This document shows positions 7,258-16,520 of a stretch of 39,604 bases of DNA, in pieces. The position numbers and the translations under genes are program-made. Below the pieces are notes generated by a model. The model saw only the letters and a program-made list of their open reading frames with translations, had not been told where the DNA came from and searched no databases. The DNA is taken from NCBI GenBank assembly GCA_963764685.1, contig CAVXTT010000028.1:1-39604 (forward strand), written 5' to 3'. How positions within the stretch are numbered: position 1 is the first letter of the stretch; each line of letters begins with the position of its first letter. The DNA comes from CAVXTT01 sp963764685. GTDB lineage: Bacteria; Bacteroidota; Ignavibacteria; Ignavibacteriales; Ignavibacteriaceae.

Positions 7258-8889
7258 ATGCAGCCGGTTTTGTTCAACAGATTAAGCGTCAAGCTTATTC
7301 TAATCATCTCAAGTATACTTCTTTTAAATCTTACGATTTATACCTTTTATACAATTTCTCAACTTCGAAAAGATCTTACTGAATCCTACACGCAAAGTGC
7401 TTATAATATCAGCGATCTGATTAGAAAATCAACACGTTATAGTATGCTTCTTAATAGAAAGGAAGATGTCTATCAGATCATCAGAACAATAGGAACAGAA
7501 CGGGGTGTTGAAAAAATCCGCATTTATAACAAACAGGGAAACATCTCTTATTCTTCTAACCTGTCTGAAGTGAACAGGCTTGTAAACACTGATGCAGAAG
7601 CCTGCTACGTTTGCCATTCAAAGCCTGAATTGCCGGTTAATCTTACTATGGCGGAACTTACCAGAGAATATATAACAACAGACGGTAAAAAGGTTCTCGG
7701 ATTAATTAATCCCATTAAGAACGAACCCGATTGTTATAATGCTGATTGTCACGCCCACGAGAAGGATAAAAAAATTCTTGGTGTACTTGACGTGATCATA
7801 TCCACGGAGCGCATTGACAATATAATTGATGCGAACATTAAGAATGTGGTCACGAATTCGATCCTGCTGATGATACTTATCCCGGCTTTCTCAGCACTTT
7901 TTATTATCCTGATAGTTAACCGTCCCTTGAAAAAGATTTCAAAAGGAATTGATGAGCTGTCTAAAGGGAACCTGGATTATAAGATTTCAGTAACTTCAAA
8001 GGATGAGTTGGGCAGCGCGGCTAATGAATTCAACCAGATGGCCGGGAAACTTGATAAGGCATATAAAGAGATTAAAGAATGGAGTGAGACTTTAAATCAT
8101 AAAGTCCAGGAAAAGAATGAAGAGCTTAAAAAGATATATGAGCAGATAACCCAAATCGAAAAGCTTGCTTCGTTGGGTAAATTATCAGCAACTGTAGCAC
8201 ACGAATTAAACAATCCTCTTGAAGGAATTTTAACATACAGCAAGCTGATCTCAAAGAAATTGGCTAAGGAGGGAACAGGAGAGTTTAATAAGGATGCTCT
8301 TGAATATCTGAGTTTGATATCGAGCGAATCTGCAAGGTGCGGTAAAATTGTAAAGGATCTGCTTCTTTTCTCCCGGAAAGGGGATGGAGAATTTGAACGA
8401 AGAAATATTGTGCAGATTATTGAGGCAAGCCTGGTGCTTATTAACCATCATCTCGAGATTCAGAAAATTGACCTGATGAAGAAATTTGATGATTATACAC
8501 TGGAAATACAATGTGATGGTCAAAAAATAGAGCAGGCTTTATTAGCTGTACTAATAAATGCAATTGAGGCTATGGGTGAAGGCGGGAAACTTATGGTGAG
8601 CCTTACTAAGGAAGATAATTATGCCGTTATAAGAATAAAGGATGACGGCAGAGGTATCGCAGAAAAGGATCTTCCTTTTATTTTTGAACCGTTCTATTCT
8701 ACAAAGGGGGAAGCAAAGGGAACGGGCTTAGGGCTTGCAGTTGCATACGGAATAGTTAATCAGCATAGGGGAAGAATAACCGTTGAGGATACATCTCTCA
8801 AAGGAACAACTTTTAAATTAAAATTTCCATTATTTGATAAATTAAATCTAGAAGACAATGAATCTAAAACCATTTCTGCTCATAGTTGA
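7258..8889 (+). CDS. Haem-c-type sensor histidine kinase
   Basis: 543 residues. A membrane helix at about 10-32 and another at about 196-221 enclose an extracytoplasmic domain of ~160 residues. This domain contains a CXXCH motif (C116, C119, H120) and a second CX4CH motif (C159, C164, H165). The first is the classical covalent haem-c attachment site and the second a rarer variant, so a c-type-haem redox or gas sensor is likely. HAMP follows (about 222-275), then a coiled coil and a HisKA domain with the phospho-His in VAHELNNP (H315). The HATPase shows NAIEAMGEGG, DDGRGI and GTGLGLAVAYGI. The 3' end overlaps the response-regulator start by 32 bases, marking a cognate pair. It probably senses redox state and controls the HybA/HybB cluster; that last step is inference. 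Confidence 0.88.
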   Translation: MQPVLFNRLSVKLILIISSILLLNLTIYTFYTISQLRKDLTESYTQSAYNISDLIRKSTRYSMLLNRKEDVYQIIRTIGTERGVEKIRIYNKQGNISYSSNLSEVNRLVNTDAEACYVCHSKPELPVNLTMAELTREYITTDGKKVLGLINPIKNEPDCYNADCHAHEKDKKILGVLDVIISTERIDNIIDANIKNVVTNSILLMILIPAFSALFIILIVNRPLKKISKGIDELSKGNLDYKISVTSKDELGSAANEFNQMAGKLDKAYKEIKEWSETLNHKVQEKNEELKKIYEQITQIEKLASLGKLSATVAHELNNPLEGILTYSKLISKKLAKEGTGEFNKDALEYLSLISSESARCGKIVKDLLLFSRKGDGEFERRNIVQIIEASLVLINHHLEIQKIDLMKKFDDYTLEIQCDGQKIEQALLAVLINAIEAMGEGGKLMVSLTKEDNYAVIRIKDDGRGIAEKDLPFIFEPFYSTKGEAKGTGLGLAVAYGIVNQHRGRITVEDTSLKGTTFKLKFPLFDKLNLEDNESKTISAHS

Positions 8890-10207
8890 TGATGAACAAA
8901 TAGTCAGAGAATCCCTTTATCATTGGTTTCTTGAGGACGGCTACGACGTAGACACTGCTGAAGATGCAGAGGCTGCCCTGGGAAAATTTGAAAAGGGAAA
9001 GTATGACCTCATACTTCTTGATATGAAAATGCCGGGGATGAGCGGCCTTGAGCTGCTAACTAAACTTAAGGAATATGATCAGGATTCCATTATTATTCTT
9101 ATAACCGCTTTTGCATCAGTCCCGTCTGCCATTAAGGCATTGAAGGATGGCGCCTATGATTATATCACAAAACCTATCGACCCTGATGAGCTGTCACACG
9201 TTGTTGATAATGCACTTAAGCAGAAAATGCTGAAGAAGGAAAACGAACAGCTTAAGAATAAGATAGATGAAATTATAAGACCTGATAACCTCATCGGTGA
9301 ATCTCCTGAAATGAGCAAGGTATTTTCTCTCATAAATACTGTATCCGCAACCGATACTACAATAATGATAAGGGGTGAGAGCGGAACAGGTAAAGAATTG
9401 GTTGCAAAGGCAATACATATAAACAGCAGAAGGAAATATTTTCCCATAATTACAGTCAATTGCGGGGCACTTGCAGAGTCGCTGCTGGAGAGCGAATTGT
9501 TCGGCCACGAAAAAGGAGCCTTTACCGGAGCCCATTACAAAAGGAAGGGGAAATTTGAGATGGCTAATGGGGGCACTATTTTCCTCGACGAAATAGGGAC
9601 CATTTCCCCCAAAATGCAGGTTGAACTATTACGCGTTATCGAAACAAAGCAATTTTCACGGGTCGGGGGAAATGATCTGATCAAGAGTGACTTCCGTGTA
9701 ATTGCTGCGACAAATGAAGCTCTTGAAGATGCAGTTAAAGCCGGAAGATTCAGGGAAGATCTTTATTACAGGCTCGATGTCTTCACTATTTATATACCAC
9801 CTCTGAGGGACAGATTAAAAGATATACCTATCCTTGCTTATCATTTTCTCGAAAAGTTCTCTTCGTCTATGAATAAAAAAGTTAAAGATATTTCGCCGGA
9901 AGCAATGGAGTTTCTGCTTAAGCATAATTGGCCCGGCAACGTACGAGAACTGGAAAATGCAATAGAGCGTGCAGTTGTTGTAACAAAGACAGAATGTATT
10001 GAAGTAGATGCCCTTCCGTTTCATATAAATTCAAATAAGCGGGGGTTCGAATCGGATGACCAGAGCCTCGCTTCAATGGAAAGACATCACATCGCTCTTG
10101 TTTTAAAAGATCATAACTGGAATATTACCCGAAGTGCAGAAGCTCTCGGGATTGACAGAGTTACCCTTTATAACAAGATCAGCAAGTATAATCTTCAGCG
10201 AAACTAA
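8858..10207 (+). CDS. Sigma-54-dependent NtrC-type response regulator
   Basis: 449 residues. The receiver domain (1-120) has the acidic pair D11/D12 and phospho-acceptor D55 in LLDMKMPG. The AAA+ domain has Walker A GESGTGKE (about 173-180), the sigma-54-contacting GAFTGA loop (220-225) and the GTIFLDEIG Walker B region. A Fis-type helix-turn-helix lies at the C-terminus (RSAEALGIDRVTLYNKISKY). All motifs for sigma-54 activation are intact. The ATG at 8858 lies inside the kinase gene, giving translational coupling. Its stop overlaps the archaemetzincin start (TAATG). The left edge of the 15-kb inverted duplication falls inside this gene at 9608, so only its last ~200 codons are repeated at the right end. 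The two copies differ at one residue (AGRFRED here, AGIFRED there). Confidence 0.93.
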   Translation: MNLKPFLLIVDDEQIVRESLYHWFLEDGYDVDTAEDAEAALGKFEKGKYDLILLDMKMPGMSGLELLTKLKEYDQDSIIILITAFASVPSAIKALKDGAYDYITKPIDPDELSHVVDNALKQKMLKKENEQLKNKIDEIIRPDNLIGESPEMSKVFSLINTVSATDTTIMIRGESGTGKELVAKAIHINSRRKYFPIITVNCGALAESLLESELFGHEKGAFTGAHYKRKGKFEMANGGTIFLDEIGTISPKMQVELLRVIETKQFSRVGGNDLIKSDFRVIAATNEALEDAVKAGRFREDLYYRLDVFTIYIPPLRDRLKDIPILAYHFLEKFSSSMNKKVKDISPEAMEFLLKHNWPGNVRELENAIERAVVVTKTECIEVDALPFHINSNKRGFESDDQSLASMERHHIALVLKDHNWNITRSAEALGIDRVTLYNKISKYNLQRN

Positions 10208-10737
10208 TGCGGGAGATATACCTCGCCCCTCTTGAATTTGCAGCAAATTCATTCATTGAGAGGATCCGTAGCGAGCTGTTTAATATTTTTCACTCCAGGG
10301 TGAATATTCTGGATCTCCGTTTCGATCTCAGCTCTGCATTTTCTAAAGAGAGGAACCAGTACTATTCCACTTCAATTATTTCCCGCGCGGCAGAATTAAC
10401 TGCCGGCATTGAGGGAAATATTATTCTGCTTCTCCAGTCTGACCTTTACGTGCCCGTGCTTACTTATGTTTTCGGTGAAGCCCAGCTTAACGGAAATTTA
10501 TCTATTGTGTCCCTCTGCAGGCTGCACGAAGAATTTTATACCGGAATCTCCAATGAAGAACTTCTTATTAAAAGATCGCTGAAGGAAATACTGCACGAGT
10601 TGGGGCACAACTTCGGTCTTTTCCATTGCCGTAACTGGGATTGTGTTATGCACTCATCCGCAGGAATCGAAGAAGTTGATATCAAAGGAGATTCATACTG
10701 TACCACCTGCCTGAATTCAATCGATATAATCAAATAA
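10207..10737 (+). CDS. amzA: Archaemetzincin-family zinc metalloprotease
   Basis: 176 residues. It shows the extended metzincin zinc site HExGHxxGxxH (H130, E131, H134, H140), followed immediately by C141, then C146 and M148, and a late CxxC pair (C165, C168). These extra cysteines in HC-x4-C-x-M and CxxC form the second zinc site typical of archaemetzincins. No signal peptide is visible, so it should act in the cytoplasm. The ATG overlaps the regulator's stop by one base (TAATG), so it is probably co-translated with the two-component pair. Substrates of this family are largely unknown. An intact second copy lies at 38475-39005, with one substitution (N95 here, K there). Confidence 0.9.
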   Translation: MREIYLAPLEFAANSFIERIRSELFNIFHSRVNILDLRFDLSSAFSKERNQYYSTSIISRAAELTAGIEGNIILLLQSDLYVPVLTYVFGEAQLNGNLSIVSLCRLHEEFYTGISNEELLIKRSLKEILHELGHNFGLFHCRNWDCVMHSSAGIEEVDIKGDSYCTTCLNSIDIIK

Positions 10738-10810
10738 TAGTTATTTTTGATTTACTTAAATTGAATTTATTACTTATGTACATCTGTCATTTATTTTAAG
10801 CACAATTAAA

Positions 10811-12271
10811 ATGAAAATACAAAACGATATGCCCTCTGAAGAATTCCGTAAGTACGGTCATCAGCTTGTTGACTGGATTGCAGAATATCTGGATAATATT
10901 GAACAATACAATGTCCTTCCCTCAGTAAATCCGGGGGATATAAAATCCCTGTTAAAGAAGGCCCCTCCGGAAAGGGGGGAAGGTATGGAGGTTATTTTTA
11001 AGGATATTGAGGATATTATCCTTCCGGGAATTACACATTGGAACCACCCAAACTTTATGGGATATTTTAATTCAACATCCAGCGGACCAGGTATTCTGGC
11101 AGAATTCCTGACAGCGGCTTTCAATCAGAATGGAATGATATGGAAAACCTCTCCTGTAAGTACAGAGCTCGAAGAAGTAGTCCTTGGTTGGTTTAGAGAT
11201 ATGGTAGGTCTTCCCCCCGAATATTGGGGAATTATATATGATACTGCTTCCACAAGCTGCCTTCATGCTTTTACTGCAGCCAGGGAATGGAAATATGAAA
11301 AGATGTTTTCCGAAAAGAAATTCTTCAGCAGAAAGGAAATATTACCTTTAATGTTCTATACATCCGAGCAGGCAAATATTGCTGTCGAAAAAGCGGCATT
11401 GACAATAGGGGTAAAACCGGCAGGGGTAAAGAAAATAAAGACAGACAACCTCTTCAGGATGGATGCAAAGGAGTTAAAGAAAACGATAAAAGAGGATATT
11501 GAGCAGGGATGTATTCCATTTTGTGTTTCAGCTACAATCGGTACTACTTCTACCGTCAGTATCGATCCTGTTATGGAAATCGGGCAGATATGCCGCGATA
11601 ACGATATATGGTTTCATATTGATGCTGCTTATGCAGGCAATGCGGCTATCCTCCCTGAGAAAAGAATATTATTTGAAGGATGGGAAGCTGCGGATTCTAT
11701 AGTAATAAATCCTCATAAATGGATGTTTTCCCCTGTGGACCTTAGTGCATTCTATACCAGAAAACCAGAGGTTTTGAAGAGGGCATTTACATATGTTCCT
11801 GAATATCTAAAAACCGGAATCAGCGATGTTCAGAATCAAATGGATTATGGATTTCAGGTAGGCAGAAGATTCCGGTCGCTTAAACTCTGGTTTATTATCA
11901 GGTATTTTGGAGTAAATGGATTGAGGGAAATAATCCGTGAACAAGTACGGATTGCAAAACAGCTTGAAGAAGCTATGAGGAGTGAGAAGGATATTGAAAT
12001 TATAGCCCCCGTTAATTTTGCGACGGTGAGTTTCAGGATAATCCCGCAAGGTATTACTGATGAAAAATATATAAATGAATTTAACAGGTCAATTCTTGAA
12101 GAACTCAACAGCAGAAAAACTATACTTATCTCTCATTCAGTTATCGGCTCTAAATATTTTTTGCGGATAGTATGCTCAGGGTTAAGGACCCGAGAGGAAC
12201 ACGTTAAAAAAGCACTGGATACTATTAACAGCATAAAGAAAGAACTTTATCTGAAAGCAGACAATGGATAA
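10811..12271 (+). CDS. PLP-dependent decarboxylase, aromatic-amino-acid/glutamate decarboxylase group II
   Basis: 486 residues. A group-II pyridoxal-phosphate decarboxylase close to aromatic-L-amino-acid decarboxylases. It shows HWNHPNFMGYF and the G/S-rich substrate region early, the PLP-contacting WFHIDAAYAG, and the Schiff-base lysine K303 in NPHKWMF. Length and architecture are normal for the family. It would release CO2 and an amine from an aromatic amino acid; the exact substrate cannot be read. The ATG follows a 73-base AT-rich gap after the archaemetzincin gene. The 3' end overlaps the next gene by 8 bases. The right-arm copy differs in a cluster of about 15 bases between 11855 and 12080, mostly synonymous, with V/I, A/N, M/L, S/N and Y/Q changes. 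Confidence 0.9.
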   Translation: MKIQNDMPSEEFRKYGHQLVDWIAEYLDNIEQYNVLPSVNPGDIKSLLKKAPPERGEGMEVIFKDIEDIILPGITHWNHPNFMGYFNSTSSGPGILAEFLTAAFNQNGMIWKTSPVSTELEEVVLGWFRDMVGLPPEYWGIIYDTASTSCLHAFTAAREWKYEKMFSEKKFFSRKEILPLMFYTSEQANIAVEKAALTIGVKPAGVKKIKTDNLFRMDAKELKKTIKEDIEQGCIPFCVSATIGTTSTVSIDPVMEIGQICRDNDIWFHIDAAYAGNAAILPEKRILFEGWEAADSIVINPHKWMFSPVDLSAFYTRKPEVLKRAFTYVPEYLKTGISDVQNQMDYGFQVGRRFRSLKLWFIIRYFGVNGLREIIREQVRIAKQLEEAMRSEKDIEIIAPVNFATVSFRIIPQGITDEKYINEFNRSILEELNSRKTILISHSVIGSKYFLRIVCSGLRTREEHVKKALDTINSIKKELYLKADNG

Positions 12272-12899
12272 CTATTTCGAATTCGGCCTGCTGGCATTTA
12301 CCTCTGTATTTACAATGGTAAATCCCCTGGGCATAATACCTGTTTATACTGCTCTGACTTCAGGTATGGACTCAGACCACGCAAGAAAAGTAGCAATAAA
12401 AGCTTCAATAATTGCTCTTCTCACTATGCTTTTATTCGCTTTTAGTGGAAAGTTCATATTTGATTTCTTCCATATTTCAGTGAATGGTTTAAGAGTTGTA
12501 GGGGGCATAATATTTTTTATGGCAGGATATGATATGCTTCAGGCAAGACTGATCAGAACTAAATCCGATGAGGAAACTATTCACGAATATGGGAACGATA
12601 TTGCCATAACGCCTTTGGGTATTCCTTTAACCTGCGGCCCCGGCGCAATTACAGCCTCTATTGTAATGATGAATGATGCTTCTACCGCCGTTCATAAATT
12701 AATTCTTAGTGGTACTATATTTTTGGTTATCCTCATAACAATGATTTTTCTGCTTAGCGCCAGGAAGGTTATGAAGGTTTTAGGAGAAAGCGGAAATAAA
12801 GTACTGATGAGGATAATGGGATTGATTGTAATGGTTATTGCAGTGGAATTCCTGTTCTCCGGATTAAAGCCGATATTCAGGGATATATTTAAACTGTAA
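12264..12899 (+). CDS. MarC-family integral membrane protein
   Basis: 211 residues with about six membrane helices. It begins with FTSVFTMVNPLGIIPVYTALT and has the internal TPLGIPLTCGPGAI motif, both signatures of MarC/UPF0056 proteins. These proteins have no firmly known substrate despite early links to drug resistance. It starts 8 bases inside the decarboxylase gene, so the two are translationally coupled. The right-arm copy is identical except for one I/V change. Confidence 0.88.
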   Translation: MDNYFEFGLLAFTSVFTMVNPLGIIPVYTALTSGMDSDHARKVAIKASIIALLTMLLFAFSGKFIFDFFHISVNGLRVVGGIIFFMAGYDMLQARLIRTKSDEETIHEYGNDIAITPLGIPLTCGPGAITASIVMMNDASTAVHKLILSGTIFLVILITMIFLLSARKVMKVLGESGNKVLMRIMGLIVMVIAVEFLFSGLKPIFRDIFKL

Positions 12900-12951
12900 C
12901 GAATCCTTTTAGAAATGCATACATCTAATCTCTCAAATAACAGAAGAAATT

Positions 12952-13404
12952 ATGGAACAAAAAAAAGCGTTTATCAGGCAGATCAAAGGCGTTACTTTTG
13001 CGGGTAAAGCAGATTCAAACCATTGGATTACAATGGACGGTCCGCAAGATCTGGGGGGATCAGCAGCGGGCGTTAGACCGAAAGAACTTCTCATGCTTGC
13101 ACTCGGAGGATGTACCGGAAGTGATGTAGCCTCAATACTTAAAAAGAAAAAAGTTAATCTCTCCGGTTTCGAAATGAATATCAGCGCCGGGTTATCAGAA
13201 GGACATCCTAAAGTTTATACTACAATGCATATAGAGTATATCTTCTATGGCAACAATATTAATACCGCAGATGTAGAAAGGGCTATCGAATTATCCCTCA
13301 CAAAACATTGTTCTGTTACAGCAATGCTAAGCGCTTCTGTTAAAATAACTCACTCATACAGGATTGAAAAGCCGGATACTAATGGGACTGAAATAGTCCA
13401 ATAG
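12952..13404 (+). CDS. OsmC/Ohr-family protein
   Basis: 150 residues with the OsmC fold. GGSAAGVRPKELLMLALGGCTGSDV carries the first conserved cysteine, and SLTKHCSVTAML the second. These two cysteines are the peroxidatic and resolving pair of the family, which reduces organic or fatty-acid hydroperoxides, so a peroxide-detoxifying role is likely. It lies 52 bases after marC in the same direction. Its last 26 bases overlap the 3' end of the convergent VOC gene, and this overlap is intact in both arms. Confidence 0.9.
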   Translation: MEQKKAFIRQIKGVTFAGKADSNHWITMDGPQDLGGSAAGVRPKELLMLALGGCTGSDVASILKKKKVNLSGFEMNISAGLSEGHPKVYTTMHIEYIFYGNNINTADVERAIELSLTKHCSVTAMLSASVKITHSYRIEKPDTNGTEIVQ

Positions 13405-13732
13405 TATTCCCATCCGTATCTGCAATTAGAGCGTACCATCCCATTACAGGGATAACAGTTCTTCCGCGAACTTTTTTACCGCCGAGGTGCTCTACTTTGG
13501 ATAAGATATCATCAATATTATCTACGTGTATATGAAAAATAGTAGTGTCCCCCCCGGTAATATGTTTTGATTCCCTTAGTCCTGCCGTAATCCCTTTATG
13601 TGGATTGAACAGCAGATAGCCCTTACCAAAACTTTTGAATTCCCATCCAAACAGGCTAAAGTAAAACTCCGCAGCCTTTTGAAGATGGTTTACCGGTATC
13701 TCTACGTGAGCGATTATCGGATGGATCATCAT
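13379..13732 (-). CDS. VOC (glyoxalase/bleomycin-resistance) superfamily protein
   Basis: 117 residues forming one vicinal-oxygen-chelate unit of paired beta-alpha-beta-beta-beta modules. It begins HVEIPVNHLQKAAEFYFSLFGWEF and ends DTDGNTIGLFQSH, both typical of small VOC proteins of unknown substrate. An AAGGAA site precedes the tandem ATGATG start. It is convergent with the OsmC gene and overlaps it by 26 bases. Confidence 0.85.
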   Translation of the reverse strand: MMIHPIIAHVEIPVNHLQKAAEFYFSLFGWEFKSFGKGYLLFNPHKGITAGLRESKHITGGDTTIFHIHVDNIDDILSKVEHLGGKKVRGRTVIPVMGWYALIADTDGNTIGLFQSH

Positions 13733-13937
13733 TATTCCTTAGTTAATATAAAATAAAATTAAAAGTTAAAATTTCAATATGCAAGCTGGCCGTTTTTGAG
13801 ATTTTTACAACAAAATTATGTTTCAATTCAACACATTTTCGCATGATAATACAGTAAAATATTCCCCTGATACAGGTAATAAATTCTTAAAGGTTATTTT
13901 GTGTAAACGCTGTCGGTAAAATTGACCTAATGTTGTA

Positions 13938-13953
13938 TGGCATAGCATTAGCC
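13938..13953 (+). promoter_or_regulatory. Candidate sigma-54 promoter of the TPR gene
   Basis: TGGCATAGCATTAGCC has GG at -24 (13939-13940) and GC at -12 (13951-13952) with the obligatory 10-base spacing. It lies about 65 bases before the TTG start of the TPR gene. With the motif at 3746 it shares GTATGGCAT-N2-CATT, suggesting one regulator-sigma system for both. The right arm repeats it exactly. Confidence 0.45.
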
Positions 13954-14017
13954 TCTAAATAATGTGAAGAAATCCTTAAGGCAAGGTTCCGTCAGAAAAT
14001 TTTAACCATACAATAAG

Positions 14018-15222
14018 TTGGATATACAAAACAAAAGCAGAGGAAATTTACTCAGGACCATCCTGGAGAATTATTTTTCAGAAACCGATATGAGCAGGCT
14101 TTCTGAGAAGTTCCTGAGCAATACAGCTATGCTTTTAGATCGGGAACTCGATAGAGACATGTTTAATTCCAGACTCCAGGTCGATTTTCTGATGACCTAC
14201 GCTCAAAATAAACTAGATAATAACACTTATATCCGGTTCCTTATCCACCTGGGTGAATTTACCCTTTCTTCCGGGGAATTTAACTCATCTATCGAAATAT
14301 TTGAACGTATCCTGCACTGCAGCAGACGGGAAAGGTCTTTAAATGATATTTCTGCCCACGCTTATCTTGCTCTCGGTAATATATACAGCCGGCAGGCAAA
14401 ATGGGAAATGAGTCTCGGTTATATTAAAAAAGCAAATGTCATATTTAAAAGAATTAAAGATTTAGAGGGAAGTGCGAAGTGTGAGAATCTCCTGGGCACA
14501 ATATATGGCGACTTTGGAGAACCAAAGCTTGCTGAGATCCATTTTCATAATTGCCTCGACCTGCTTAAATCAACCGGAGATGAAGCCCTTAAAGGTATGG
14601 TCGAATAAATATCGGTATAATATTCAATATGAGAGCCAACTACAGCCGTGCCCTTACATATTTGCAAAGAGCTCTTACCCGCTTTCAAAGAATACAGGAT
14701 AAACGCAGAATTGCTGAAGTGAGATATAATCTAGGTGTTTCATATTTAAAGACAGGAGATTACGATTCAGCGTCGAGGGAATTCGACTGCAGTCTTAGTA
14801 TAGCTTCGGAGTGGGGGTATCTTTCAACCATTGCACTTTGCCTTGTTAGTAAAGCCTACATTTCGTCAAAGAAAAATGATACCGAAGCAGCATCAGTTCT
14901 CTCCGATAAAGCTATGGACGTATGCTTCCGGATCAATGACCGCCTTTCAGTAGCGGAAGTTTATAAAATAAAAGGAATTATTCAGCGTAATCAGAAAAAT
15001 TTCGAATTATCTGAAAGTTACCTGCTTACCAGTCTGAGAATTAATAATGAACTCCAGAACAAGCTTAATGCTGCAGAAAGCTCTGTAGAGCTCGGAATGT
15101 TATACCAGGAAATAGCTAAAAAAGAAGATAGTAATTTTCACTTTTCCAATGCAGTTAATTACTTCAGAAAAATTAAGGCGAAGGAGGAAATCAATAAAAT
15201 AGAGGCCTATCTAAACTCATAA
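14018..15222 (+). CDS. TPR-repeat protein, left copy, one frameshift
   Basis: The right-arm copy reads straight through as 401 residues of tetratricopeptide repeats (see 33989-35194). Here one A is missing in the GGTCGAAAT run near 14604-14607, so the first frame stops at 14608 and the remainder continues from about 14605 to 15222 in another frame. The start is a TTG at 14018 (LDIQNKSRGN...). Besides the indel there are N/T and F/Y differences from the right copy near 14990-15003. It is unlikely to be two genes because the intact copy is continuous. Confidence 0.8.
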
Positions 15223-15242
15223 ATGGTTAATATCGAGGAATG

Positions 15243-15281
15243 AAGCTGTTTCAGAACGACCTCTCTGAAGCAGCTTTTTTT
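15243..15281 (+). terminator. Rho-independent terminator after the TPR gene
   Basis: AAGCTGTTTCAGA (15243-15255) pairs with TCTGAAGCAGCTT (15264-15276), a 13-bp stem with one T-G wobble and an 8-nt loop, followed by a run of seven T (15275-15281). It lies 20 bases after the TPR stop and immediately before the convergent response regulator's stop. Confidence 0.85.
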
Positions 15282-15282
15282 A

Positions 15283-15662
15283 TTATCCCGCTGTCTTGAA
15301 AATTTTATCTATTTTCCTTAAAAGCTCGGTCCTCCGGAACGGTTTTGTTAGATAGGCAAATGGCTTTGTGGTGTAAGCATTCAGGAAAGTTTCATCATCA
15401 CAAAGTGCTGAAAGGTAAATTACAGGTACATTACTGAATTTACTTACAGCTTCTGCGGCATCTATTCCGCTCAGCTTCCCCTTGAGCATGATATCCATTA
15501 AATCAGATCAGGGTTCTCATCTGCAGAAACCCTGATAACGTCTTTTCCGTTATCAACAATTGAAATTACGGAATAGCCGTTTTCCTCCAGTGTTTTTTTT
15601 ATATCTGCTGCAATGATATAATCATCTTCTGCAACAAGAATTTTTAATTTTGTTCCCGTCAT
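15283..15662 (-). pseudogene. Single-domain response regulator, left copy, frameshifted
   Basis: The intact right copy (33548-33928) encodes 126 residues. Here one T is missing in GATTTTAATG (minus strand, near 15498), so only the C-terminal 71 residues remain in one frame while the N-terminal part, with the D13/D14 pair, lies in another. No other lesion is seen. This is most likely a homopolymer sequence error rather than a true pseudogene. Confidence 0.75.
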
Positions 15663-15801
15663 CCTTCTGTCATAAGTAACTCATTTATTTTTTCTGTCCC
15701 TGATGACAATAATATAAAAATGTTTTCATACAAACTTGATCTGCCTCAACATTTTTATGGTCTGAAAGTAATTAACTTCTGCTATGAATAGTGGAGTATA
15801 T

Positions 15802-16474
15802 ATGAAAAGGATGACGCTTCTCTTTCTGCTGTCAGGTTTCACAGTTTTCTGCACGGATAATATTCCGGTTTCTTATTTTTATCCGGGCCGTGATACTCTG
15901 ATAGAACCAGGCAAAAAAAACCCCGGGGAAATCAATGCCTGATACCAACAATTCCCCGGCCCCCTGCAGTTCCCGATTCATCTGCAGGGAATGATAGTAC
16001 AGGCAAGGCGCAAAGCTCATTCAGGAGAAATAGAATATGCAATTGTGGAACTATCTCCGACAAAAGGAAATAATGGGGAGGGAAGAACATTTACAAAAAT
16101 TGAAAACGGTATAAAAATCAGCGGAGAAGTTTCGGACTGAAACCCGGACTGCACGGTATGCATATCCACGAGTTTGGAAACTGCAGTGATCCTGATGCCC
16201 AAACAGCGGGGTGATTTCAATCCCGATCAGATGCCTCATGGCGCACAGGGAGATATTCACAGACATCCGGTGATCTTGGTAATATAGAGGCAGATGAAAA
16301 TGGTGTTGCCAAAATTGATTTTATTGATAATAGATTTCATTTTATGGTCCGAATTCTATAATCGGAAAATAGGTTATTCTACATGAGGCAATGGATGATC
16401 TTAAATCACAGCCTGCTCCGAAATAGGGAAAACGGGTGCTTTCCGGCGAAATAAAACAGTCAAAAAAAGAATAA
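15802..16474 (+). pseudogene. sodC: Cu/Zn superoxide dismutase, left copy, many indels
   Basis: This corresponds to the intact gene at 32731-33408. Small deletions and insertions at about 15935, 15950, 16086, 16130, 16215, 16265 and 16340 break the frame repeatedly. The signal sequence, the HIHEF motif region and the C-terminus are still readable in separate frames. The differences are almost all indels, the pattern of low-quality sequence. A decayed gene would show more substitutions and stop codons. Confidence 0.75.
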
Positions 16475-16520
16475 TCAGAAATCAAAAACCAGAAGGGATT
16501 TTTAGGGAAGAAGCAGGGAT

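Noticed and set aside
14018..15222. Two separate TPR genes in the left arm
   Set aside because: The right copy is one continuous 401-residue gene; a single missing A explains the split.
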